IMG/VR virus record: IMGVR_UViG_3300033146_000471
Coordinates: 1-39,359 of that record
Direction: 5' to 3' (one strand)
From: a virus
DNA: 39,359 nucleotides
The first letter of the stretch is position 1. The number at the start of each line of letters is the position of its first letter. Below the pieces are notes generated by a model. The model made no database searches and had not been told where the DNA came from. It saw only the letters and a program-made list of their open reading frames with translations. The translations under genes and the position numbers were made by a program. This document shows, piece by piece, positions 8,823 to 16,589 of the stretch.

Positions 8823-9244
8823 ACTACACCTTTTTTGAACTTTTGTAATTCTATATAATCTCTGATGGTGAAACTTGCTCTTTGAATATTAGCCAATGTT
8901 TTTTCTAGAAATTCTACAATTATACTTTGTTTATCCCAATCCAATCGTAGTTGACAATACTCTGTATCAGCCAAAACATAAATTTCAACCTCTTTTTTTG
9001 TATCTAGACGAAAATCACCATCAAATTTATAATAATGGTAAAGTTTCTTATACAGTTTCACCTTCTCTATATTTATATTTTTTAGAATTCCCACTTGAGT
9101 GTAGTATCTACGTGAATATTCAGTATATAATTTTGAAAGATCTAACGATTTTTGCATAACATTATCCTGAGTGATAGTTAAATCCTTATTCACTTTAGCT
9201 TGTAATGCTCTAAATTTATCATCTTCCATAATAACATAACTCAT
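8819..9244 (-). CDS. uvsY: UvsY-like recombination mediator (141 aa)
   Basis: UvsY loads UvsX recombinase onto gp32-covered single-stranded DNA. The length matches T4 UvsY (137 aa) and the layout matches too: an N-terminal helical part with KLYTEYSRRYYTQ, a basic KLYKKLYHYYK stretch, an acidic EVEIYVLAD middle with DTEYCQL, and a C-terminal helix (IVEFLEKTLANIQRASFTIRDYIELQKFKKG), here shortened to its ends. It sits between the primase-polymerase gene and uvsW, the usual partner of uvsY in T4. The assignment rests on pattern and context, not on an invariant motif. Confidence 0.75.
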   Translation of the reverse strand: MSYVIMEDDKFRALQAKVNKDLTITQDNVMQKSLDLSKLYTEYSRRYYTQVGILKNINIEKVKLYKKLYHYYKFDGDFRLDTKKEVEIYVLADTEYCQLRLDWDKQSIIVEFLEKTLANIQRASFTIRDYIELQKFKKGVV

Positions 9245-9257
9245 ATAAACCTCTTTC

Positions 9258-10925
9258 TCAACATTGCATCACTGTTGTTCTATTTGGTGTTAAACAATTT
9301 TCAATAACTGAAAATTCATAAAACTTAACTTTATATAATAACTCATTTTCTATGAATATAAATGAATCATCAAAAGATTTAGTTAGATCAACCCTGAACA
9401 TCATGTATGTTCTCTTACCAACTCTACGTTTTTTCTTATTAACTAAAAAACCAATATCTGTTAGATATTGTTGCATACTTCTATTACTCAGCATCTTATG
9501 TATAGTCGTGGGTGCGTATGAGCGTACCTCAGCCATAACAGAATTAATGTCAGAGACTTTTATGTATGTATTATCAGTATTACTAATTATCTTATTTCTA
9601 GCATAAGCGTGTAAATTATACACACCATTGATATTTATAAATCTTCTAATGATTCCGCGTGTAACTGATGTTGTTATAAACTCTCTATCGACATTCAACA
9701 AATTAGCCATGATATCCATCATATCACCTAAACGGATAGTGATATGCTTAACTACATCATTATTACGGACCTCCATTAAAAAACATCGTGTATTTTTCTT
9801 ATCAGTGTAATTAAATATAGTCACATCATTATAATTTTCATATATCTTATATTTATTCATAAGTATACGCTGCATTTTAGTAAAATATTTCAACGAATCT
9901 TTATGTGAAAAAATATGACGTGACATAAAATAGTATTTAAAATACATTGAATGATTGAAACCTAATTTACTAGACATTCGTATAATTATATCTATATTAC
10001 TAGATGGATGATACTTATCTCCTGTCAAATACCTAAATTGTGCCTCTATTGAGGCTTCTGTATCTGTTGGGTATCCATTACTTAATATTTTGAATAATTT
10101 AATGCCGTCTGAATAACCAAAATGCTGGTAAAGACTAAAACCTATACCAATCCACATATTATAATTAATTAATGAATATCTATTCTTTCTATTAGTAGTA
10201 TTCATAAACGACAACACAGACTTGATATATCGATATTGAGCCAATTTACTCATAGTACGAAATACTTCAACATATTTATTATCAACTAGTTGAGTGATAT
10301 CACCATTAGTTTTATTTGGTTTAAGTGTTATAGGTTTTATATCAACAACAATATCACTTTCATCAAAATAATAATATTGTCCTGTAAAATTACTATCAAC
10401 AAAAAAATCAGGATTAGGATCATCCATCTTAATAGATGGATAAATCAATCTAGCACCATCATGAACCTGAGTATCACATCTAATATTATTATCTAATAAC
10501 TCATTGTATACAGTTTTATACGCAGAATTAAGCCCATTGATAGTAGTAATAGGTGTATCTAACGGTAAAAAAACGTGAAAACAATCTTGAACATCACTAA
10601 TATGAGACTTAGACGTGTATAAAATCCAATTGTACGTATCTGCAAATTCGGAAGTTAAGAATTCCGTTATAGTTGAATCATTATGTCCTTTTTTATTATC
10701 AAAATCTAATAAAAGACCATGAGCTTCTTTAAAATATTGTTCTCCACGAATATTATCACGATAAATATAAAATGAATGAACATACAACGATATAGTTTCC
10801 ATTAAAATATCTAAATCATCAGAACTTTCAACATCTATATCTAAAATATTATCATATTTTTTGAATTTAGGAGTGTATGTATCAGAAAGATAGTTATTTT
10901 TTATAGATAATTTAATATGTTTCAT
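9258..10925 (-). CDS. Archaeo-eukaryotic-type primase-polymerase (AEP/PrimPol-like, 555 aa)
   Basis: The N-terminal 200 residues carry the three AEP motifs in order: GLLLDFDN (motif I, acidic pair, about residues 69-76), CFHVFLPL (motif II, about 112-119) and DGARLIYPS (motif III, about 154-162). A helical segment with WIGIGFSLYQHFG (about 254-266) resembles the PriCT domain that follows many such primases. The C-terminal third looks like a winged-helix region, without a helicase motor. Strong GGAGGAG ribosome site before ATG 10925, promoter at 10963-10991. It is the first gene of an operon with uvsY and uvsW, which suggests a role in repair or restart synthesis. The phage also has a TOPRIM primase at 24250. 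Confidence 0.7.
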   Translation of the reverse strand: MKHIKLSIKNNYLSDTYTPKFKKYDNILDIDVESSDDLDILMETISLYVHSFYIYRDNIRGEQYFKEAHGLLLDFDNKKGHNDSTITEFLTSEFADTYNWILYTSKSHISDVQDCFHVFLPLDTPITTINGLNSAYKTVYNELLDNNIRCDTQVHDGARLIYPSIKMDDPNPDFFVDSNFTGQYYYFDESDIVVDIKPITLKPNKTNGDITQLVDNKYVEVFRTMSKLAQYRYIKSVLSFMNTTNRKNRYSLINYNMWIGIGFSLYQHFGYSDGIKLFKILSNGYPTDTEASIEAQFRYLTGDKYHPSSNIDIIIRMSSKLGFNHSMYFKYYFMSRHIFSHKDSLKYFTKMQRILMNKYKIYENYNDVTIFNYTDKKNTRCFLMEVRNNDVVKHITIRLGDMMDIMANLLNVDREFITTSVTRGIIRRFININGVYNLHAYARNKIISNTDNTYIKVSDINSVMAEVRSYAPTTIHKMLSNRSMQQYLTDIGFLVNKKKRRVGKRTYMMFRVDLTKSFDDSFIFIENELLYKVKFYEFSVIENCLTPNRTTVMQC

Positions 10926-10962
10926 ACTCCTCCATTTCCGTTGATAATTTTCAGTAGATTAT

Positions 10963-10991
10963 AATATACAATTTTTTCCAAATAAAGTCAA
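10963..10991 (-). promoter_or_regulatory. Early sigma70-type promoter for primase-uvsY-uvsW
   Basis: Minus strand: TTGACT (10991-10986), 17 bases, TATATT (10968-10963). This is the standard early promoter form of this genome. It faces away from the gp46 promoter at 11138, so the 270-base gap 10926-11195 is a divergent control region; the part between the two promoters (about 10992-11137) is plain AT-rich DNA in which I see no gene. Confidence 0.85.
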
Positions 10992-11137
10992 GCCTCATGC
11001 GTAATAATATTTAATTATTTAGTTATTATATATAATCTATTAAGTATATATAAGTTATTAGTTTATTTATTTATTTTCTAAACTCGCAGATTCTCTAGGG
11101 AACATTTACGAATATATAGATAAATTGTTAAAATCCC

Positions 11138-11166
11138 TTGTTTTTTTTCAGAAAAAATGTTATATT
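11138..11166 (+). promoter_or_regulatory. Early sigma70-type promoter for the gp46 operon
   Basis: TTGTTT (11138-11143), 17 bases, TATATT (11161-11166). The -35 box is weaker than in other promoters here, but spacing and -10 are exact. The gp46 start follows 30 bases later with AAGGG as ribosome site. Confidence 0.7.
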
Positions 11167-11195
11167 ATATAGGACATTAAAATAAGGGCTAGTTA

Positions 11196-12974
11196 ATGAA
11201 GTTTAATCTACAAACATTAAAGTTACAAAACTTTTTATCATTTGGTAATTCTGAAACGGTTGTCGAGTTTAATACAGGTCTTAACTTGATTACAGGTCAT
11301 AATGGTGCTGGTAAATCATCTATTTTGCTTGATGCTATTTCGTATGTTCTTTTTGATAAGCCTTATAGAGAAATCAATAAGCCAGATTTGATTAATAGAA
11401 AAAATAAAAAAGATTTACGTGTCGAATGTGATTTTGAAGTTAATGGCGTAAATTATAAAATTATTAGAGGAATGAAAAATCCTTTAGTTGAATTAGAATT
11501 TTGGATAGATGGTACTAAACAAGAATTAGTCGGTGGTGGTAAGACTATTAATCAACAAGATATCGAAAGTAAAATAGGTATAGATTATAAGTTATTTAAA
11601 CAAATATTATCATTATCTATTAATTATAATAAACCTTTTTTAACACTTCCTGCTGGTGAAAAGAGAAATTTGTTAGAGAAGTTTTGTAATATAGATGTTA
11701 TTCCGTTAATGCTTAAAAATGCAAAAGCTAAACGTAAAGACATGAATATAAAAAAGGATATGTTGATCCACTCTATCGATATGTTGGGTGATGTTATTAA
11801 GTCTGAAAAACGTCATATAACTGAATTGAAAACTTCTAAAAAAACATTTGACGATGATAAAAAATCAGAATATGATGATATTGAATCTAAATTAGTAAAT
11901 ACTAAAAAAGAATTAAAGAAACTTAAATCTACTGGTAGAAAACTTAAAAAAGAATTTGATGCTATACAAGAAGTAGAAATTAAAAAATTATCTAATGATA
12001 AAGAGGATATTTTAAATAACATCTCTGAGTGTAAATTTAAAATTAAAAATGCAAATGAGATTCTAGAAGCATTAGATAAATATGATGTATGTCCTACATG
12101 TAATTCATCATTAACTGATGAGCATAAGGCAGCAGAGATTCAAATTCAGACAACTATATTATCTGAAAATACAAAATTATTAGATAAGTTATCTGGTGAT
12201 TATGATGATATAACTGAAAACATAACATCAGCTCGTGTAATTCAAGATTCTAAAAAAGATTTAATGTATTCATTAAAATCTATTAAATCTGATATAAAAA
12301 TAAAGACAGACGAATTAGATAGATTGAATGATGAGCTTATTAAAATTGAAAATAAAGAATTTGTTTTCAATATCGATGATATGGTGATAGAATATAAAGC
12401 TAAGATTAAAGAATATAATCATAATAAACAAGAATTAGAATATATAAATACAGAATTAGATAAATATGAAATAGTTATAGACATATTATCTGATAATGGA
12501 GTGAAGTCATATATTTTTAATCAACTCATACCTATAATGAATAATAGTATAAATACATATCTTAGATTATTTGATTTACCTGTTTATATAGAATTTGATA
12601 ATACTATGAAACATCAAATTAGTACAACTTCTAATTTCAATACATCTGTTAAGTATACTAGTTTTAGTGAGGGTGAGAAAAAGAAAATAGATATGTCTAT
12701 TTTATTATCATTTATTGATGTTACTAAGAAAATTGCTAATTGGAATTGTAATTTACTTATTATTGATGAATTATTAGATAGTTCTATAGACGATGAGGGA
12801 TTAGATAAATTATTAGAGAGTTTAAATACAATGGTATCTGAAGAGAATGGAATGGGAATATATATTATATCTCATAGATTAAAGTCAGAATATAAAAATA
12901 AATTTAAAAGCATTATTGAGGTTGAAAAAAATATTGATGGCTTTTCTAAAATAAATTATACACAGGAGGTATAA
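11196..12974 (+). CDS. 46: Recombination nuclease SbcC/Rad50-like subunit, T4 gp46 (592 aa)
   Basis: ATPase partner of gp47; together they resect double-strand ends to make single strands for UvsX and degrade host DNA. Walker A is GHNGAGKSS (residues about 34-42). A coiled coil follows, with a zinc hook CPTC near residues 299-302, then a second coiled coil. The ABC signature FSEGEKKK lies near 490 and Walker B LLIIDE near 520. Length is close to T4 gp46 (560 aa). The stop overlaps the start of the gp55-like gene in TAATG, so the two are probably coupled; gp47 follows that. Confidence 0.95.
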   Translation: MKFNLQTLKLQNFLSFGNSETVVEFNTGLNLITGHNGAGKSSILLDAISYVLFDKPYREINKPDLINRKNKKDLRVECDFEVNGVNYKIIRGMKNPLVELEFWIDGTKQELVGGGKTINQQDIESKIGIDYKLFKQILSLSINYNKPFLTLPAGEKRNLLEKFCNIDVIPLMLKNAKAKRKDMNIKKDMLIHSIDMLGDVIKSEKRHITELKTSKKTFDDDKKSEYDDIESKLVNTKKELKKLKSTGRKLKKEFDAIQEVEIKKLSNDKEDILNNISECKFKIKNANEILEALDKYDVCPTCNSSLTDEHKAAEIQIQTTILSENTKLLDKLSGDYDDITENITSARVIQDSKKDLMYSLKSIKSDIKIKTDELDRLNDELIKIENKEFVFNIDDMVIEYKAKIKEYNHNKQELEYINTELDKYEIVIDILSDNGVKSYIFNQLIPIMNNSINTYLRLFDLPVYIEFDNTMKHQISTTSNFNTSVKYTSFSEGEKKKIDMSILLSFIDVTKKIANWNCNLLIIDELLDSSIDDEGLDKLLESLNTMVSEENGMGIYIISHRLKSEYKNKFKSIIEVEKNIDGFSKINYTQEV

Positions 12975-13372
12975 TGGCAGTAAATAATTATATTGATAAA
13001 TTAGAATTTCATAAAGCGTTAAAAGAATATAAGGAAACTGGTTCGTCTAGTTCATATAATAAGGTTGGTAAATATTTTTTACTAATTGCTGAGAATTTTT
13101 TAAATAGACCTAGATTTATAAATTATTCTAAGGACTGGAAAGACGACATGATATCTGAGGGTGTTTACGATATGTGTAGATATGTTGAAAATTATGATGT
13201 TGATATGATGGAACAAAGAATGTTAGAAAGAGATATTATCCCTGATCCGTTTTCATATTTTAGTCAATTTGCGTTTAATGGTGCTACTAGATTATTAAAA
13301 ACTAAATATAAAGATATGGATATTTTAGTTAAGATTCCATTCATAGAAAATATTGATAAGAAAGAGATGTAG
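12974..13372 (+). CDS. 55: gp55-like late transcription sigma factor (132 aa, short)
   Basis: T4 gp55 is a minimal sigma that directs host RNA polymerase to TATAAATA promoters. The central block here matches its sigma region 2: LIAENFLNRPRFINYSKDW, then DDMISEGVYDMCRYVENYD and PFSYFSQFAFNGATRLLKTKY (blocks cited without the joining residues). This resembles the SW(K)xEMIADGI, NFD and PHAYITQACFNAF pattern of gp55. At 132 residues it is clearly shorter than T4 gp55 (185 aa); the C-terminal tail, which in T4 carries a clamp-binding LDFLYE peptide, is absent. It sits between gp46 and gp47, near where T4 keeps it. Late promoters with its consensus occur in the window. Confidence 0.75.
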   Translation: MAVNNYIDKLEFHKALKEYKETGSSSSYNKVGKYFLLIAENFLNRPRFINYSKDWKDDMISEGVYDMCRYVENYDVDMMEQRMLERDIIPDPFSYFSQFAFNGATRLLKTKYKDMDILVKIPFIENIDKKEM

Positions 13373-14416
13373 ATGAATAAAATAATTCTTTTGAGTGATA
13401 TTCATTTTGGAGTTAATAAAAATTCGGAAATTTTTCTAAATAGTAGTTTAGAGTTTTTCATAGAACAGCTAAGACCATACATGTATAAAAATAAAATTTA
13501 CGATATGTATATACTTGGTGATGTGTATGAAAATAGAACTAATATTAATGTGCATATATCTGACGAAGTATATAAATTATTTAATACTGAATTTAAAGAT
13601 TTCAATATAACAATATTGATAGGGAATCATGATATATATTATAAAACTACAAACGATGTTCATTCATTAAAATTATTAAATCATTTAGATAATGTTAATA
13701 TTATTGATACTATTGAAACTATAAATATTAAAGGAACTGACGTTATGTTTTGTCCTTGGGTAGTAGATTATAATGATATATCTATACATGACGAATTTGA
13801 AAAAACGTCAGCCGACGTATTATTTGGTCACTTTGATATTATAGGATTTAATCTAAACAAAACAAATATAAGTTCTGTAGGATTACAGGCTGAAGATTTT
13901 TCTAATTTTAAAAAAGTGTTTAGTGGTCATTACCACACGCCTAGTTCTAAAAGAATTGGATCTACAGAAATCATTTATTGTGGTTCACCGTATCAGACAA
14001 ATCGAAATGATATCGATGAAGCTAAAGGTTTTATAGTATTGAATTTAGATACCTTGAGATATAAACGTGTAGAAAATGATGTATCTATTAAATTTATAGA
14101 AATTGAATATCCAGAGATTCCTGATGAAGAACTTATTAAAGGTAATATTGTTGATGCAATAATCACAATAGAAAAATCAGAAATTAAAGGAAATTTGATT
14201 GATAAATATTTAGAGACTATTGAAAAGATGAAGCCTTTAGAATTAAATCCATCATTAAATATAATTGTTAATGAACATAGCGATCTAGATATAGAGGCAA
14301 ATAATATCAATTCAGTTAAAGATTTATTTGAAACATATATAAACAATACTGATGATATTAATGATAAAGAAGACATATTAAATTTAATCAATGACATTCA
14401 CGATGAAGTGTCATAG
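13373..14416 (+). CDS. 47: Recombination nuclease SbcD/Mre11-like subunit, T4 gp47 (347 aa)
   Basis: Metallophosphoesterase nuclease that works with gp46. The metal-binding motifs are in order: SDIHFG (residues about 8-13), GDVYE (about 47-51), GNHD (about 83-86) and GHYHTP (about 184-189). Length agrees with T4 gp47 (339 aa). The ATG starts directly after the stop of the gp55-like gene (TAGATG). Confidence 0.93.
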   Translation: MNKIILLSDIHFGVNKNSEIFLNSSLEFFIEQLRPYMYKNKIYDMYILGDVYENRTNINVHISDEVYKLFNTEFKDFNITILIGNHDIYYKTTNDVHSLKLLNHLDNVNIIDTIETINIKGTDVMFCPWVVDYNDISIHDEFEKTSADVLFGHFDIIGFNLNKTNISSVGLQAEDFSNFKKVFSGHYHTPSSKRIGSTEIIYCGSPYQTNRNDIDEAKGFIVLNLDTLRYKRVENDVSIKFIEIEYPEIPDEELIKGNIVDAIITIEKSEIKGNLIDKYLETIEKMKPLELNPSLNIIVNEHSDLDIEANNINSVKDLFETYINNTDDINDKEDILNLINDIHDEVS

Positions 14417-14426
14417 GAGATAGTTT

Positions 14427-15623
14427 ATGAATTTACCGACATCAGATATTGATGATTTTAAAAAACAAATGCAATCACCAAATACTGGATTCACCGAAAC
14501 TAGAGTAGTTGAAGATCCACAATTAAAAAAGGTTCAAAAAAATTTAGTGTTATCATATAACGCTGACTATACTGGGTGTGGTTTTATTAGAAATATTATT
14601 CCAATGACATATTTGAATTCAGTTTTTGGTAAAACTAGAAACTTTCAAACAATTGTGACACCTCACATGATATTTCAACCTGATGTGTTGGAGAAAACTC
14701 GGAGTATATTATTTCAAAGAACCATGGCTCCATCTTCTGTTGATGTAATTAAACATTATAAAAAATTACAACAACATTATAGATTTAAAATGGTGTATGA
14801 TATTGATGATTTTATTTGGGATGGTCCAGAAGAAGGTGAAACTATTCCAGAATATAATTTTGGAAAACCAGGTATTGATAAAGATGTACAGGACGCAGCA
14901 ATAGAAAATATGAAGATGATGGACGTTGTATGTGTGAGTACACAATTTTTAGGTGATTATATCGCATCACGTGGTGTAGATAAAGATAAGATACAAGTAA
15001 TACATAATACATTACCAGCATATCTTTGGGGAGATACACGTGTGCCTAAACGAACAGAGCCTATTAAAAAACCAACAATAGTTTGGTCTGCTAGTCCTAC
15101 TCATTGGCACAATGATAATAAACTTGCTGGAGATATGGATAACGCGTGGAAGGAATGGATTATCAATGCTGTAAATGCTGATAAGATTAATTACATACAG
15201 ATGGGTGGATTACCTTGGTTTTTTGAGTCTATCAAAGATAAGATAACCGTTATAGATTGGGTTAATAGTTTACATTATCCTAAGACTATTAAATCATTGA
15301 ATGCTGATTTTGGTATAGCTCCATTAGTTCCTAATTATTTTAATTATTCTAAAAGTGCAATTAAGTATCAAGAATATTGTGTTGCTGGTATAGTAGGTAT
15401 AGGTACAGTATTTGATAATGGTAAACCATCGCCATATGACGTATCTATAACTACAACATCGGACAGTATAACCGTTGATGAAATTGATGATTTAATATTT
15501 AATAAATTATCTGATCCAGATGTATATAACAATATCATAGATCGTCAATATCAACAAATTATTGATGAGAATTGGACAACAGAAAGTGCTGCGTATATTA
15601 ATAAATTAACAAGTATATTATAA
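14427..15623 (+). CDS. GT-B glycosyltransferase (group 1/GT4-like, 398 aa)
   Basis: Two Rossmann-like halves are visible. The first holds VYDIDDFIWDGP (about residues 123-134), a block seen in phage-borne group 1 transferases. The second starts near KPTIVWSASPTHWHND and ends with a nucleotide-sugar binding segment ADFGIAPLVPN, then KSAIKYQEYCVAGI, which corresponds to the conserved K-x-x-E-Y-x-A-x-G loop. Substrate unknown; it could modify phage DNA, virion proteins or host surface sugars. It ends the gp46-55-47 operon, 10 bases after gp47. A hydroxymethyl-base synthesis gene that would support DNA modification is not seen in this window. Confidence 0.75.
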   Translation: MNLPTSDIDDFKKQMQSPNTGFTETRVVEDPQLKKVQKNLVLSYNADYTGCGFIRNIIPMTYLNSVFGKTRNFQTIVTPHMIFQPDVLEKTRSILFQRTMAPSSVDVIKHYKKLQQHYRFKMVYDIDDFIWDGPEEGETIPEYNFGKPGIDKDVQDAAIENMKMMDVVCVSTQFLGDYIASRGVDKDKIQVIHNTLPAYLWGDTRVPKRTEPIKKPTIVWSASPTHWHNDNKLAGDMDNAWKEWIINAVNADKINYIQMGGLPWFFESIKDKITVIDWVNSLHYPKTIKSLNADFGIAPLVPNYFNYSKSAIKYQEYCVAGIVGIGTVFDNGKPSPYDVSITTTSDSITVDEIDDLIFNKLSDPDVYNNIIDRQYQQIIDENWTTESAAYINKLTSIL

Positions 15624-15629
15624 AAGTAC

Positions 15630-15681
15630 TTGATTTATGTTGTGAAAATATGTATATTATACCCGTGATATACATATTTTC
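15630..15681 (+). promoter_or_regulatory. Promoter with a 14-base palindrome over the -10 and start region
   Basis: TTGATT (15630-15635), 17 bases, TATATT (15653-15658). Bases 15644-15657 (GAAAATATGTATAT) are perfectly inverse-complementary to 15668-15681 with a 10-base spacer, so the palindrome covers the -10 box and the expected start point. It looks like an operator or a cruciform site. It drives the DHH gene and DNA polymerase. Confidence 0.75.
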
Positions 15682-15698
15682 TATTTTAAGGACGACCC

Positions 15699-16589
15699 AT
15701 GAAAGAAATTTCAGTTAACAGTAAAGTATTATCTATTTCCCATAATGATTTAGATGGTTGTGGAAGTGCAATATTATTAGGAGCAGTATTTAATGATATA
15801 GAATATACTGTGTGTTCGTATTATAATATTAATGAAACACTAATCAAAATAAATCCTAAGGATTATGATTGGATATTTATTACTGACATTTCGCCAACTC
15901 TTCCAGAATTATTGGATAGATTACCTAACAGTATTTTGATAGATCATCATCAAACTGCTAAACATCTACATAATCCTAAGAAACATAGATATATTAATCT
16001 GAAATATTCAGGAACATATTTAACTAAAAAATTTATAGATAAAATGTATGGTAAAGATTTGCTAGTTAGATATACTAAAATGAGTGTGATTATTAATGAT
16101 TATGATATGTGGATTCATAAATATCCTATCAGTAAAGAATTAAATGATGTATATGGTTTATACGATCATGAATTATTTAGAAAAAGATTTAAAGATGGTA
16201 TTATTAAATTTTCTAAAAGAGAATTGAATCATATACAAAGTGTTAAAGATCATTTTGATGAAACTTATGAAAATTTAGAAATTTTAGAATTTGATACTAT
16301 AGATTCTTGCTTCTTTATGGCAGATACACTTGTTAACGAGTTGTCTCAGCGTTTAATGGAAGAAGAAGGTTATGAGTTTGTATTTTTTAATACCACTAAA
16401 AATTATAAAATTTCTGTTAGAAGCACTATGGATGATTTTAATTTTGGTGAATATTTTAAAGAATTGGGTATTGGTGGGGGTCATCCAAAAGCAGCAGGTA
16501 TTAACGCTGATTCTGAAGAAGAAATGAATAAGCGTATTACATTTATCGAGCAAGATTTATATGATAAAATAGAAAGAGTCAGAAAATAA
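15699..16589 (+). CDS. DHH-family phosphoesterase (296 aa)
   Basis: The N-terminal motif SHNDLDGCG (about residues 14-22) and ILIDHHQT (about 84-91) are the metal-binding motifs of DHH phosphoesterases; DWIFITDISP is the motif between them. The C-terminal GIGGGHPKAAGI (about 254-265) is the DHHA1 substrate-binding motif. Families with this layout include nano-RNases (NrnA), RecJ and cyclic-dinucleotide hydrolases; the short length without OB domain points to an NrnA-like or oligonucleotide hydrolase rather than RecJ. The gene overlaps the DNA polymerase start by one base (TAATG). Role in nucleotide recycling or RNA turnover is likely; the substrate is not certain. Confidence 0.8.
   Translation: MKEISVNSKVLSISHNDLDGCGSAILLGAVFNDIEYTVCSYYNINETLIKINPKDYDWIFITDISPTLPELLDRLPNSILIDHHQTAKHLHNPKKHRYINLKYSGTYLTKKFIDKMYGKDLLVRYTKMSVIINDYDMWIHKYPISKELNDVYGLYDHELFRKRFKDGIIKFSKRELNHIQSVKDHFDETYENLEILEFDTIDSCFFMADTLVNELSQRLMEEEGYEFVFFNTTKNYKISVRSTMDDFNFGEYFKELGIGGGHPKAAGINADSEEEMNKRITFIEQDLYDKIERVRK

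Noticed and set aside
13993-14397. Leftward open frame inside gp47
   Set aside because: It is the antisense of a clear nuclease gene, with no ribosome site or promoter and a Ser/Ile/Leu-rich antisense composition.
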